Shown piece by piece: positions 21,000-34,900 of a DNA stretch of 64,000 nt. Each line of letters opens with the position of its first letter. Position 1 is the first letter of the stretch. The notes below the pieces were generated by a model that did not search any database, was not told where the DNA came from, and worked only from the letters and a program-made list of their open reading frames with translations. Source of the DNA: Salticus scenicus (taxonomy: Eukaryota > Arthropoda > Arachnida > Araneae > Salticidae); assembly GCA_963930645.1 (NCBI GenBank), contig OZ005660.1:198047427-198111426 (forward strand), written 5' to 3'. Position numbers and translations under genes: made by a program.

Positions 21000-23900
21000 T
21001 TAAAAATTCTTTTCAATGTCAAAAACTTAAAATAACATATTACAAATTAAATTAAAAATATGTATATATTTCTTTCGTTTCGCACTCATTTTGCAACAAT
21101 GCTCTATGATCTTATGTGAATGATTCTCAAGAATGGATCAACAATTGTTTACAAATTTAATGGATTATGTATAGGAAATAAGTACGCTATATTTTAAATA
21201 TTGCGACAACGACCGATTAAACGTGTATTACGAGGATTATTTTAATCGTAAAGTTATCTGACCAGCTTTAAAATACCATTTATGACACTATCATGAACAT
21301 TATTGACTATAGACATTCCACTTTGAAATCTTTCTAAATCATTCAAAATTTGCGAATTTCTAAACATGGCAGAATAAGACAATATTTCCCAAACACTTGT
21401 TATATGAAGATTATTGGATTGGAAATACTATAGAATTGCATGAAAACTGAAATATAAAACTGACCTAAACAAAATTAAATAACAAATTAGGATAAGATAA
21501 ATATATTGAAGCGGAAGGCGGGAGGGTATCCTAATAGTTGAGGAACTACATTCTACAATCGAGCCAAATGATAAACAGACTTCATATCTTTTAACATGTA
21601 CATAGTATGAGCTAAAGTAGAAATGTATGAGAACAAATATATGATGGGGATCTGAGCAGAGTTATCTGAGCAGAGCAACTATTCCAAATAGTTTATTTAT
21701 ACGACAATTTAAGTTAATTTAGAAAGTGTTTTAAATAAAAAAAATGTATTATAAATAATAAAAGCACCAATTTCGCACACTTTAAGTTTTTATACATAAA
21801 ATAAAAATAAATAAACGCGAAGAATAAATCTAAATATGAATAAGAATTTCTTTTTTACGATACTTTTCGAATGTAGATAGGACTTGTTGTTTTTCAACAT
21901 TTAAAACTTTACTCCCTCTCATATTCACAGTATAACAGATTTTTACTTCCTTTCTTTCTGATATAAAACGGCATTCTTTGAACTTATTAGATGAATGTAA
22001 ACAAAACTCTTCCCTAAAGCGGCTGAGACCACCTATTGAGTGAAGTCGTAAAAACAGGAAACAGAGGGCTTAGGGGGCTTACCGATCTTTGTTGGTTGAA
22101 ACTTGAATAATTGTTATCTGATGGCTATAATCAGATATCCAGATGTTGGAGCCACTGGGTATTGGTGACCACTTTCGACTTTTAAATACCCTCATTCAAA
22201 ATAAAATAAAGAGTGGAGGACACTAGGAAAAGCGAATCTTTCTTTTCTTTCTCTTTTTTTGTGTGTGTTATAGTGTTATAACAGCTAAAATTTATAACCA
22301 GAAATTGGTTACAGCTCAGACAGCATCTCCCTCTTTTGATAGGATAGTGAATGTATGTTTCTCTGTTCGATTTATTTTCAAGGAAGAAAAAGAAATGGGG
22401 GAGGAAAACGGGGATCATTTTAGTAGAGTATTCTCATTTCTCAGTCATTCACTATCACTTTTAACACTTTTTACATTCCGTCGTAGTCTTTTGCAAATAT
22501 ATCTGAAATTTCTCTGAGAAAGTAAGACCATGTGAAAAATATCAATATATAAAATTTTTCTTCAAGCTAATGAAAAACCATAATGGAAAGCAGTCTTTCT
22601 AAAAGATAAAGAAAAGGTGTATTAAACTATTACTATTTTGATATTTCATTTCAATTTTAATTAAAAAAAAATATTAAAAGGAAAAATAAGAATAGCATAC
22701 AATTTCATTTTTAATAATTTTCTTTTTTTTTTCTTTTAATCAACAGAAAATGAATTTTAGAAAAGCAAAATCCATATAAGATTTGAAAAATTTCTTAAAG
22801 AATTCCAAAAATTATAATTTATAATTTCTATATTATATTTCATTTTTATATGAAATATGTGGAATATATTATTATTATCATTTTAACTTTAATTTACAAA
22901 ATACTATATTAACATTACTATATTTAAATATATATATCAGTTTTAAATTCTTCGAAATTCGATAACAATTTAAAAATAGTTGTTGAAACATTGTTAGCGA
23001 TATTTTTTATTATACTTTTTAAATGAAACACAATACTCTTTATAAATTTTAATTAATTTCACTTACATGTTTCTTAAGAATTATTATTGATTATGTATTA
23101 TTTATTATTATTGTTAAATTTTAAATCAAAATATTTTTTATCACATTTAAATACCTCAAAATTTTATAAAAGCACATAAAAGCCAACAAAAAATATTAAT
23201 TTCTATGCTTCTCTATGAACTAAAATTAAAAATATGTTATTAATTAGAACGTGAAAGTCATTCTTAATATAATTTTTAAGGAATATTTACTCTCGAGTGC
23301 GATTCAAATACAAGTATTTATTATTAAAAAAATAATAATAATTAAAAAGAAAATAAGAGAGTATTTATTACTTTAGTCAACATATTAAAAATATGTAACA
23401 TTGCTTTGTTATTTCATCATTCATTATAATGCATAGAAACCAGGAAGTAAAACCTTGATGAGATGATAATTATTAAGAATTCAAAAAAGAACATATATAT
23501 GAGTGTTTATATCATTATTATGTTTAAATCATAATTATACAAATTTCTTTTTCATAATTAACTATTTCGAAATTCGATAAGATCAACAGCGTGTTTTAAG
23601 AATAGAAAATTCCATGTTTATCTATAAATAGATATTGAAAACACAATTTTCTTTAGAGACTATATACAGCTTTTATTATTAAAAATATATAAAATGATGA
23701 AATTTATTTATTAATTTAAGCAAAATATAAAATTATTTCTACCTATATTATTTATTTATTTATTTTTAATTTTTAATAAAATTTTACATTCTTTATAAGT
23801 CAAAAACGATGAGGTTTTTGATTCCTTATTTATTTTAAATATAATATATTCTTTCCTTTATCTAATGTTTTTCTTCTCTTCTTTTATTTTTTGGTCATTA

Positions 23901-24030
23901 TTAAAAAAAAAAAAAAAAAAAAAATCTGGAGTGACTCCACTCGACATTCCAAAAATCGAGTAATTAACGGTTTTGTAGATAAAGTAAAGTAAGAGGAGTT
24001 GTTAAATAAACAAAAGAGAAAATTATATTA
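21000..24030. other. Long AT-rich region without recognised gene
   Basis: About 3 kb of AT-rich DNA with scattered homopolymers. Frames of 70-85 codons at 22182-22517 overlap on both strands and have no recognisable domain or codon pattern. I see no exon with good splice sites here, though short exons could be missed. Confidence 0.45.
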
Positions 24031-24039
24031 GGTAGTTTG

Positions 24040-25061
24040 AGTATTTTTCTTTGTATGGTACACGAAGTTTAATTTAACGCTATCTTACCAAACACGTAGA
24101 TCATAATGATAAAGAATATTTCGTTGTGTCCCTGTAAAAACCTACAAATGCTAGATTCACCAAAATGCTTCTAGTTAGTGCAACAGTGACTTATAAATTT
24201 TCAGCTTTATCGGATAAGGCATTTAGACGCTATCGCACTTTAAAATTTGAGCCTATATACCACAATGATAAAGAAATTTGCATTTCGTCCCTGTAAAAAG
24301 AATCGTAAATTCTAGATTCTCTAAAGTTCATAAAGTTCGTGTGACGGTGACGTATAACATGTATATAAATTTTCAGTTCATTTGAATAAGGCATTTACTA
24401 GCTATCACACTTTAAAAAATTTAATATGATGAACAATTTTTATTTGTGTTCCTGTAAAACTCGTTAAATGCTAGAGTCACGAAAATCTATACAGTTTGTG
24501 TGATAATGACCTCAGTTTGTCTGATATGACTCGTATATAAATTTTCCACTCAAACGGATAAGGCATTTAGATGCTGTCGCACTTTAAATAATTTCACCCC
24601 ATAGGCCATAATGATACAGAATTATTTGCTGTGCTGTTAAAAAAAAAAAAAAAAAAAAATAGAAGTGCTAGATTTACCAAAACCTATACAGTTCGTGAAA
24701 TTGTGACCTGTAATATGTGTATAATTTTTTTTGTTCAATTGAATAAGGCGTTTAGACCCTATTGCACTTCTTAAAATTTGGTCCCATAGGCCATAAAGAT
24801 AAAGAATTTTTCTTTGTGTCCCTGTAAAAAAAATTAAGTGCTAGATTCATCAAAATCTACGCAGTTCTTGCAACTATTACCTATAATATGTGTATAAATT
24901 GTTTGCTCTTTTTAATAAGATGTTTAGACGCTATCGCACTTTATAAATTTGGCCCCAGAGGCTATAATGATAAAGAATTTTTCTTTATATCCCTGTAAAA
25001 CACTATATGTGTCAGATTTTCCAAAATCTATACAGATCGAGTAACTGTGACCTATAATATA
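24040..25061 (+). repeat. Satellite-like array (158-184-bp units), left part
   Basis: Units share CATAATGATAAAGAATTT, TCCCTGTAAAA, AGATTCACCAAAATCTATAC, GTGACCTATAATATG and AAGGCATTTAGACGCTATCG in fixed order. Anchor positions are near 24101, 24259, 24425, 24608, 24792 and 24968. The array stops mid-unit at 25061 and resumes mid-unit at 39042. Confidence 0.85.
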
Positions 25062-25219
25062 CACTGCAAATTCACGTGTCTTAAATTCAGACACATAAGC
25101 GTCTGAAATGGGTGTCATTATTTTCAGACACGAATTCGCGTCTTAAATTTTAAGACACGTGAAGCGTCTTAAATTAAGACGGGAATGTAACTGAATTTAA
25201 GACACGTGAAGTGTCTTAA

Positions 25220-25490
25220 AAGGCAGCCATTGTTGACCACTTATTTGACCTGCCATTTTTTACCACTTTTTTTTTTTTTTTTACCTTGGCAGCCATTGTT
25301 GACCACTGATTTCAGCTGCCATTTTTAACCACTTTTTTTTTTTCCTTGGCAGCCATTGTTGACCACTGATTTCAGCTGCCATTTTTAACCACTTTTTTTT
25401 TTTCTCTTGGCAGCCATTGCTGACCACTGATTTCAGCTGCCATTTTTTACCACTTCTGTTTTTTGGCAGCCATTGTTGACAAAATCCAAA
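25220..25490 (+). repeat. Tandem array of about 60-bp units
   Basis: Four and a half units contain TTGGCAGCCATTGTTGACCAC, then TTTCAGCTGCC and a T run. A 118-codon minus-strand frame (NGCQEKKKKWLKMAA repeats) is only its translation. Confidence 0.88.
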
Positions 25491-25539
25491 AAAAGTATTT
25501 AAAAAAATATTATAAGGACCTGCACCATTAAAGTAGGCT

Positions 25540-26106
25540 TCATATAAAAGCTTACATTTCCATTTAATATTTTTAAGTTTAACTATATTAGATTTGTTCA
25601 ATGAAACATATTTAAGGAACAATAATTTTTGATACATTTTTTACAGATCTGAAATCCTCAAATTTCGAATTATTAGTTTTCCCTTTTTTTTTTTTTTTTT
25701 TTTAAGGAATTCATGATCTTCAAATTGCTAAAACCTACACAGATATTTAAGAAAATATGCGTTTTTTTTTTTTTTTTTTTTATGATTAATACAACCTACT
25801 AAAAAGAATTTGGGATGGATTTTGAAATTTATTAATTAGTTTTAAAGAAAAAAAAAAAAAAAAATGCATGTTCATGTAATATTTTTTTTTTTTTTTTTTG
25901 AGGGGGGGGGGGGGGGTAAATATTTATTTTTAATATGGTTTGTTTTTAAAGATATTGCAAAATTCATCCCTGATAATTCTTTTAAGTAGTTTCATATAAA
26001 CATCCAAAAAAATATTAAGTCTTTCTTAAATATTTGTAGAAGTTTTAGCATTTTGTAGATCACAAATTTATGAAAAAATGCAATTAAAAAATTTCAAATC
26101 TGTAAA

Positions 26107-26137
<31 letters not shown>

Positions 26138-27674
26138 CACATTAATTATTCACTAAATGTATATTTTATGGAACAAACAAAATATAGCTCAATTTATTTT
26201 AGAAATATTATATGGAAAAATAAGTTTTTTTTTTTTTTTTTTTTATGAAAACTACTTTAATGGTGCTAAGCTACTTTAAGAAAAGACAATATCTAATCTC
26301 ACCGACAGCCAAAGCCTATGTTATTCTATGGGGAAATTTGTTTATAAATTGAACTATATTAAGTTTGTTAAATAAAACATGTATTCAAGGAACAATTATT
26401 ATGGATTTTGATCTATTTTTTACAGATCTGAAATCGTCAAAATTGCATAGTCTCAGTTTTCATATTTCTTTTTTTTTAAAGGAATCATGATCTTCAAAAT
26501 GCTAAAACATCTACATATATTTAAGAAAAGACTAATTTTTCAGGATGTTTAATAAAACCTAATTCTTTTAAGTAAGTTCTTATAAACATCCAAAAATTAT
26601 CAACTATTTTTAAATATTTATAGAAGTTTTAACATTTTGAAAATCATGAGCTTATGAAAAAATGCAAACTGACAAAAACCATTAAAAGATTTCAAGTCTA
26701 TAAAAAATGAATAAAAAACCATAATTGTTGCCTGAATATATATTTTATTGAACAAACCTAATATACTTCAATTTATAAATATTAAATGGAATATTATATG
26801 AAAACTACATAAGTGGTATCAAGTGTTATTAAAACAAACAATACATAATCTCACCAGCAGCTAAAACCCATGTTATTCTATGGGGAAAATTTTTTTTCAT
26901 GAATAATTGTTAATATAATAATGTAATTTTTTTAAAATTCTATTTTCACATTTTTAAAATTTTATCTTGCTGAAAAAATCAAAAAATGCACTTAGTGATT
27001 TTTTTTTTTTTACTTTAAAAGTGAAATAAAAATTTAAAAAATAAATACTAATTTAACAATTGTGAATTTTCTGAATATGAAGAAAGATTTTAAAAAATAA
27101 ATATATAATACGTTAGCTAATGAGTAATTGTAGACACAAATTTTCCTATAAAATAACATGCACTTTGACTATGAATGAGATTAGATATTATCTGCTCTTA
27201 AATGAAAATAAGCAGAGAAAACAATTGAGATGTTGTCATAAGAGAAATTATTGAAAAAAGGGCCTTCGCCTTTCTAAAACCTCAACTAAAATTAATCTTT
27301 AGAATTTTCTAGAATGTGCTTTAAAAGATATATTGGAAAAAAAAAGAAAAGAAAAGGATCATATGAATGGAGTTGCACCATCCCCCCTCAACAATCAAAA
27401 GTTAGAGTTAGTTTCAAACTGGGGGGAAAAAAAAAAAAATCCTTCATACTCTTATTAACTTTATTTTACACACACTATTTAAGGAAAAAAAAAAGACAAG
27501 TTTACCTCTTTAAAAATACCTTTTTCTTATAGGACTTATATTTCCATTTAATATTTTTAAATTGTAAATAATTAGGTTTTCTAAATAAAATATATATTCA
27601 GGGAATAATTATATTATGGTTTTTGATATACTTTTTACATATATGAAAACTTTAAATTGCGTATTCCCAGTTTT

Positions 27675-27709
<35 letters not shown>

Positions 27710-28400
27710 GGGGGGGGGGGGGGGGGGAGAATTTATGATCTTCAAAACACTAAAACTTCTACAAGACGACTTATTTTTTTGGATGTTTAATACAACCTCC
27801 TAAAAAGAATTAGGGATGGATTTTGAAATTTATTAACAACTAGTTTTTAAGAGAAAAATAATAATAATAATAATAATAATGCATGTGTTTATGTAAAACT
27901 TTCATTTTTTTTTTTTTTTTTTTCTTTTAATGATACTGCGAAATCCTTTAAGTAGATTCTTATAAACATCCAAAAAAATATTTAGTCTTCCTTAAATATT
28001 TGTAGAAAATTTAGCATTTTTAAGATCATGAATTTATGAAAAAATGCAATTAAAAGATTTCAAGTCTCTAAAAAAATGTATCACAAACTACAATAATTCT
28101 TGACTAAATATATATTTTATGGAACAAACATAATATAGTTCAATTTATCATATAAATATTATATGGAAAAATAAGTTTTAATATGAAAACTACTTCTGTG
28201 GTGCCAAGCTCCTTTAAGAACAGGCAATATCTAATCTCACCGACAAACAAAGCCTAAGTTATTCTATGGAGAAATTTGTTTCTAAAATTATTTGTTATAT
28301 AATATATATATATATATATATATTTTTTTTTTTCTGTTTTCACATTCAGAAAATTCACAATAGTTAGATTAGTACTCACTTAAAAAAAAAAAAAAATTAT
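25540..28400 (+). repeat. Three large diverged repeats of 0.7-1 kb
   Basis: Blocks beginning near 25555, 26345 and 27540 share, in order, TTTCCATTTAATATTTTTAA, TTTTTTACAGATCTGAAA, ATGATCTTCAAA.TGCTAAAAC, GATGTTTAAT.CAACCTACTAAAAAG, TATAAACATCCAAAAAA, TTTATGAAAAAATGCAA and GTTATTCTATGGGGAAATT. Long T and G runs vary between copies. Non-coding as far as I can see. Confidence 0.65.
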
Positions 28401-28850
28401 TTTTCACATTTTATTTTCTCGCTAAAAACCACAAAAAATGCACTTAGTTGTTTACTTATGCTATAAAAACTGTAGTATGCAAAATTTCTTTCTTTTCTCT
28501 GGGCTGTTTAATGCATATTTTGCAGAAAAAAAAAATATATATTTCATCAACAGGCAATTCTTTTTAACATTTCACCTTCTGCTGCAAATTATTATTATTT
28601 ACTTTATTTATTTATTTATTGACACAAAACATCAAGTTAAGAGATAATAGATATATCTTTTACATTGAACATATTATCTTAAAAACTCATATATATTTTA
28701 CTTTAAAGTAATATTTTTAATTTTTTATTAAAACAGTGAATCTGAATAATACAAAACTTTAACAGCATACAGATTAACATGGGGGGGGGGGGCGGAATGA
28801 AAATAATGTTCAAACAAGAACGATTTAAGAAAAATAAATAAATAAAACAA

Positions 28851-28877
28851 TTTATTCAGTAAATTTAAAGATTTATT
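28851..28877 (-). terminator. Polyadenylation signals of the spliced gene
   Basis: On the minus strand AATAAA occurs at 28877-28872 and again at 28856-28851, 41 and 62 bases beyond the stop codon at 28918. This placement fits 3'-end formation for the gene described next. Confidence 0.55.
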
Positions 28878-28917
28878 TAACAATATAAAGTGCTTCTTTT
28901 CTAATTTTAGCATTTCT

Positions 28918-31900
28918 TCATAATATTTCTAGAATCACATTCTTTAAAGTTTCTTTCCTTCTTCTTAAATTCTGATGTGATGGACCTAAAACAGATGAAA
29001 TAATGATAATAATATGAAATGATTCCACCCGACTTTCCAAACAAACAATAAATGCTTGGTAATTAAATACATTTCAAGCATGGAATATTTCAGTAAATAA
29101 GTAAAAAATCACAAAAGAATGTTTAAGTATATATTTCAACTCAAATTCACATGTTTGTATGGACAATATTTGAACAAACATTCTGGGTATTAATCAGGGT
29201 TCATTTTAGAGGGTGAAATTGTGAGAATCCCGAAATGTTTTAAAAAGTCACACTCGAAAATATATTACCCCCAAATTTTTCACATGGTTCAACAAATAAT
29301 AATACTGGCAATATTGAAATAAAATTGCAAGATGAAGCTGAATAATGTGATAACAACATTAATAAATATACAAAATCATTAAAAAATTCACACTAAGTTT
29401 TTTTTTTTTACCCTCAATATATACAATAAAAATGTAACTGTAACAAAATTATTGAAAAAGCTTCATGATAAAAGTATTAAGAAATACATAAATAAAAGCA
29501 TTATGATTAAAGCATTAAAAATAATAATAATAAGCAGAAAAAACGATTTATTCAGCATTACTGTTGTGCTTCTTTTTTCTTTCTTTCTTTTTTTTTTTTT
29601 TTATCTTGATATTTCACTTTGAATAATTTCTTCTATCATGAGACTTTTTTCAGAGTCTAAATTCTAAAATTAAACCTTTTTCGCTTTTTTTAAATTTCAG
29701 GAAAATTGGAAAATTATCATAATAAATTCTATTTCTGTTCAGGATTGTAGTGATATAAATAAACTGATTATTTTTGAAAAAAAAAAAAAAGAAGAAACCT
29801 TTGATTTAAATCACTTCTTTTTAATATCAAAGTTATTGGTTTTAATGGCTTGCCACACTTACCACCACTGGAAGCCCAAGCCAATGTTATTCTATGCAGA
29901 GGTCGATCCAGACAAAAATTGGGACCCTTTTGCTGCCCCTTCACAAAATTCAAATTTCTAAAATGGACCCCTTCGCAAAATTCAAACTCATAAAAATGGG
30001 CTCCTTCATGAAAATAAGATTCATAATAATTACAAGATAAAAAACAAAATTTTTATATACCATGTTTCTAAATTTTCTGTTGAATCATATAAACGCTACC
30101 GAAGGCAGCAGGAAACCGGAACAATTGGCTAAATGTATTAAAAAAATTCATTGCTATCGTGTTTTGAGATCTTATAAAAGTTTCAAATGTAAGTCGGGAA
30201 GTTAGTGAAAAATCGTTTGCAAGCTTTGTACTGGTAACGCTGCCGAAGGCAGCAGAGTCCCGAACCAGTTGGTTAAAAGTATTTTTAAAATGCATTTTCA
30301 CCGTGTTCTGAACTAGTCTGAAAGTTTCAAATGTCTAGCTAGTCGGGAAGTTAGTTAAATAAATTTTCCGTTGAATCGTATAAACGCTGCCGAAGGCAGT
30401 AGGGACATAAAACAATTGACTAAAAGTAGTACAAAAATGCATTGTCACCGTGTTCTGAGCTATTCTGAAAGTTTCAAATGTTTAGCTAATCGAGATATGT
30501 GAAAAATTGATTGCAAGCTTTGTACTGGTAACACTGCCGAAGGCAGCAGAAACACGAAACAGTTGGCTAAAAGCATTTAAAAAATGCATATTCACCATGT
30601 TCCAAACAATTCTGAAAGTTTCAAATGTCTAGCTAGTTGAAGATAGAATTTTTTTAATTTTTAATACTTTATTTTGAAACAGTATAATGAAAAATGATGA
30701 GTGTAATCTATATAATATTTCTCTAACGTGGACCAGTTTCAATTATTTTTTGTCGAAAGGATACAGTATGCGAGAATAAAAAAATAATAATTATACATGG
30801 ACAATATTTAAGCACGCGGACTTGGCTCAATGGACTAACAAGAAAAGATGACGAGATTTGTCTGATGAGATTATTTTAAGAAAAACAAAGGATTTTTAAC
30901 AATTGTTTCTTCGAAGTCTTTGCAAGTATCATTTTAAACCTAGCAATAATTTAAAGATATATATAGATTATGAGCTTTTGTGTCATAAATTGACTAAAAA
31001 ACACAATCATAAAAAATTATAATCAAAATAGGAATTAGTTTATTGTATTTATTTATTTTTAAACAAAACAACAACAACAAAAAAAAGTATACCAAAATTA
31101 ATAGAAAGTCATCTCCAACATGATGACAAAAATTTAAAAGGCGTCGTGGGTGTCCTATATTAAAGCTGTACTGCCAATGGAATAATGAAAATTGAGTCAT
31201 GAACAATGAATTTCATTTGGAAACCTTTCTTTGAATGATTTTGGCTTCCCTATTGTACAATATTAATTTGGTTTTAATAATAATTTGCCTTCTGGTAAAT
31301 TAAAATTTTAATTAGGTGGTGAAACTGGTATAACATTTATGAGTTTCAACTTTCAAATTTCAAAGATAAATAAGAAAAGAAAGAAAGTGCGAATATTTCC
31401 CATGGGTTAGCTAGTATAATATTTTATCCCCCCCCCCCCATTTGCTGATGATCAGAGATCAAACGTCTTGCAGAAGCATTGTGATTACTAATCTTTCTCC
31501 ATCTACAATACAAATGTCAATGTTCATTTTAAACTTGCTTTATTAGATTCTGGAACCCATAACGAGGTAGAATTGTTCAATATCTTTCACTTGAATAATT
31601 TTTTTGGGGGTCCCTTCACCCTTCCAACAATCGGCGATCAAATGCCATCTGTAATCCTTGCAATTTCTAATTTTTCTCCATCTACAAACAAATGCCAACT
31701 TTTTTTAAACTTACCTAATTAGATTCCAGAGAAGAAAAATAATAAAGAAGAAGAATTGTTCAATATCACTCACTCATATGTTTTATCCCCCCCCCCCCCC
31801 CCACACACACACATTCTTCTAATGATCTGCGAAGCACTGCGATTTCTAATTTTTCTTCATATACAATACAACATAAATATCAATATTCTTTTTGAACTAA

Positions 31901-34900
31901 CTTTAATGCATTCTAAAACTTATAATTAGAACTGCTCAATAACACTCACTCTTTAAAAAAAATTGTGCGACCTCCCCCCCCCCCCTCCTCCTCCGTCCCT
32001 AACGATTAGTGATCAAACGCTTTACAGAAATTTTGTTGCTTTTCAATCCTTCATTCACAGCATAAATAAATTTCGATAGGGATCACTTATGACATGAAGT
32101 CTTCATACAAAAAAACCTGTTGGTGATCTTTAAAAGACAATACTTGTACTTATTAAGTCACTTATACACACAATTCCAATATCAGAAGCTTCCTGTAAAA
32201 GTTGGGACTTAAGATAATGTACAGATGGCAATGACGAACAAACTGGAACTGTTGATAAGAGTGTGTTTATATTTCTTAATGGTTCTACATCTAGTTATAA
32301 TTTTTGAAAGCTGCCATTAATTTCAATTTGGAGTCCCTTACATACAAACATTTTACTAGAGCTATGAACAAAAATCATGGACATATTTCTTGTGTGTTAT
32401 CAAGAATAATGAATAATATCAACACTTTACCGTAACTAAAATTTTAATAATACAATGCTTTGATCATATCTGGTTAACTAACATTAGATAAACACAAACT
32501 TGGGATCAAAAATATGTTTACTGAATCTGGCAATATTTTTTTCAGTTAATTATTATTGCAAAATTATGATGCAGATTATTTTCTGATACTAAATAGCTGT
32601 CGCAGATTGGCAGATAAAATTCTGCTACTGGGGGATTGAGCATGTTTTAAAAATATATATATTAGTACATATATAAGAGTAGTATAAAAAATAACTAGGA
32701 TTTATGAAGGATCCATTTAATGACTGTGTTATAAGTATACAAATATTTAAATTTATTTTAAATATAAAGTGAAATATTTAGCATATTAATAAATATAGAA
32801 AAATTCAAGAAAATTTAAATTATACATAAATACCTATCACTAATATCATTTTTACTGTTTCACTAATTGAAAATTGATGACACAAAAACAAAAAAGGGGG
32901 AAGGGGATTAGCTAGCACAAACTGCTAAAGAAAAGAGGGGAAGAAAGAATTCAAACAAAAATATTAATAAACAATTGAATACTGATATTAGTGTACCTAG
33001 AAATATTGTAATATTCAAAATTTATATTTTGTATTTTAAAAATATATACAGTACACTCCCAGAAATCTGCACAGTTTGGGTCCAGAGATTGTGCAGATTT
33101 TAGAATATTGTGGATTTTGGGTATTTTATTGTCTGCATTTTTAAATTAAAATTTTTAAGCTGCAATGCATTAAAAATGATAGTGAAGACATATGAGCAAG
33201 CATATAATACACATAGAATATTTAAAAAATAAATGAAGGCAAGTAAAAGTATAATATAAAATTCTATATAAGTATTTTTCTTTTCACTTAACAAATTAAA
33301 AATTGTTCCATAAAGCAAAATACAAAATTGAGTATGTAAACTAGAGATGCAACGATTATTCGGCCGAAGCCGAATGTTCGGCCTATTCGGCCTGTCTACC
33401 GAATATTCGGCTTCGGCCGAATATCAAGTCCATTATTCGGCCCAGGCCGAATAATCTGTAAGGAATGTTTTTATTTATATTTACACAATATAAATAAAAA
33501 CATTCTGTTACACAATATTTTTTTTAATTTATATTTGTCTTGTATTGTGAAAATTTTATTTGAAATTAACTAACCCCCCCCCCCCCCCCAAAAAAAAAAA
33601 AACTTTCATACCTTGAATGAATTTTATCATACCATTTTAATGTAAGTATCATGTAAAAACTTTTATGCTATATCAATAAGTGTAAAACATATCTGTAGTA
33701 AGCTAACATAATCTGTTAAATTTAAAATTAATCTATTCAAAATTGTCCCAACTGAACCATACAATCAAATTCTGATTTTTTTCAAAGCATAATGAAAAAA
33801 TGTAATATTTATCCTTCGTTATTTAATAATAATAATAATAAAAATCTTCCAATGATATTTCTAATTATTGAGGGTGGGTGACAAAAAATTAGAAATTGAG
33901 TTAGACCGTTTAGAATTGGTATACATACGTTTTGGGAGCCTAAAAGTCGAATGAGGATATTTTCGAAAGTGTAAAATTAAACCGTTATAAATTTGTATTT
34001 ATAGGTTTTGGTGGCCTACTAGTCGAATAAGAATATTTTGGAAAGTGTAGAATTATTTGGGGGGGGGGGGGGGGCAGGAAGGGCAAAAAATTAGAAATTG
34101 AGTTAGACCATTCAAAATTAGTATTATCGGTTTTGGGGGTGTAAGAGTCAAATGAGGATATTTTAGAAAGTGTAAAATTATTAGGGAGCAGGGGAGGGGA
34201 GGGGGACAAAAACATAGAATTGAGTTAGACCATTCAAAACTGGTATATATAGGTTTTGGGCCTACAATTGAATGAGGATATTTTCGAAAGTGTTACATTA
34301 TTAAGGGGAGGAAAAAAGAGGGACAAAATATAGAAATTGAGTTAGACTGTTCAAAATTGGTATATGTAGGTTAATTAGGAGGGGCAGGAAAGGTGGGGAA
34401 TAAATATTCGTATCCCTTAATCTGTTCACGCGCAGTGCGCACGGGTCTACGCTGCTGACAGCAGTGGGGACCCGGTGTAAGTTTTTACTCGATCATTTTT
34501 TTTTTTTTTAATGAGCGATAATATGGAATTTTGAGAATTCATTCATTATAGTGATTTATTTAAAAATAGTGACCCGCTAGCGCTAGCGAGCGAAGCTCAC
34601 TAGTATCTGTTAAAATATGACTAGACAATACCTCATAAGAAACTTGCAAAGAATTATTATTATTGAGGCAACTTTTAAGCCGAACATAGCCGAATATTTT
34701 TTTCAGAATCAAATATTGGTTTTAAAAATTTAAAATTTGTATAAAAATAACTTTTAAAAAAGAAAATAATACATTTTAGTTATGAAATGTACAAGAATTG
34801 TGCATATGGTGCATACTATACTATGTCTTTAGACAAAAATGAGTTCATTATTCGGCGGCCGAATAGGCCGAATATTCGGCTATAATTTGGCCGATTAATT

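Noticed and set aside
24040..25061. Could regularly spaced repeats be a CRISPR-like array?
   Set aside because: Whole units repeat with no constant repeat/variable spacer pattern, and the context is eukaryotic. It is a satellite.
25281..25637. 118-codon minus-strand frame with KKKWLKMAAEISGQQWLPR repeats
   Set aside because: It is the translation of the 60-bp tandem array. Its repeats follow the DNA period and it has no other support.
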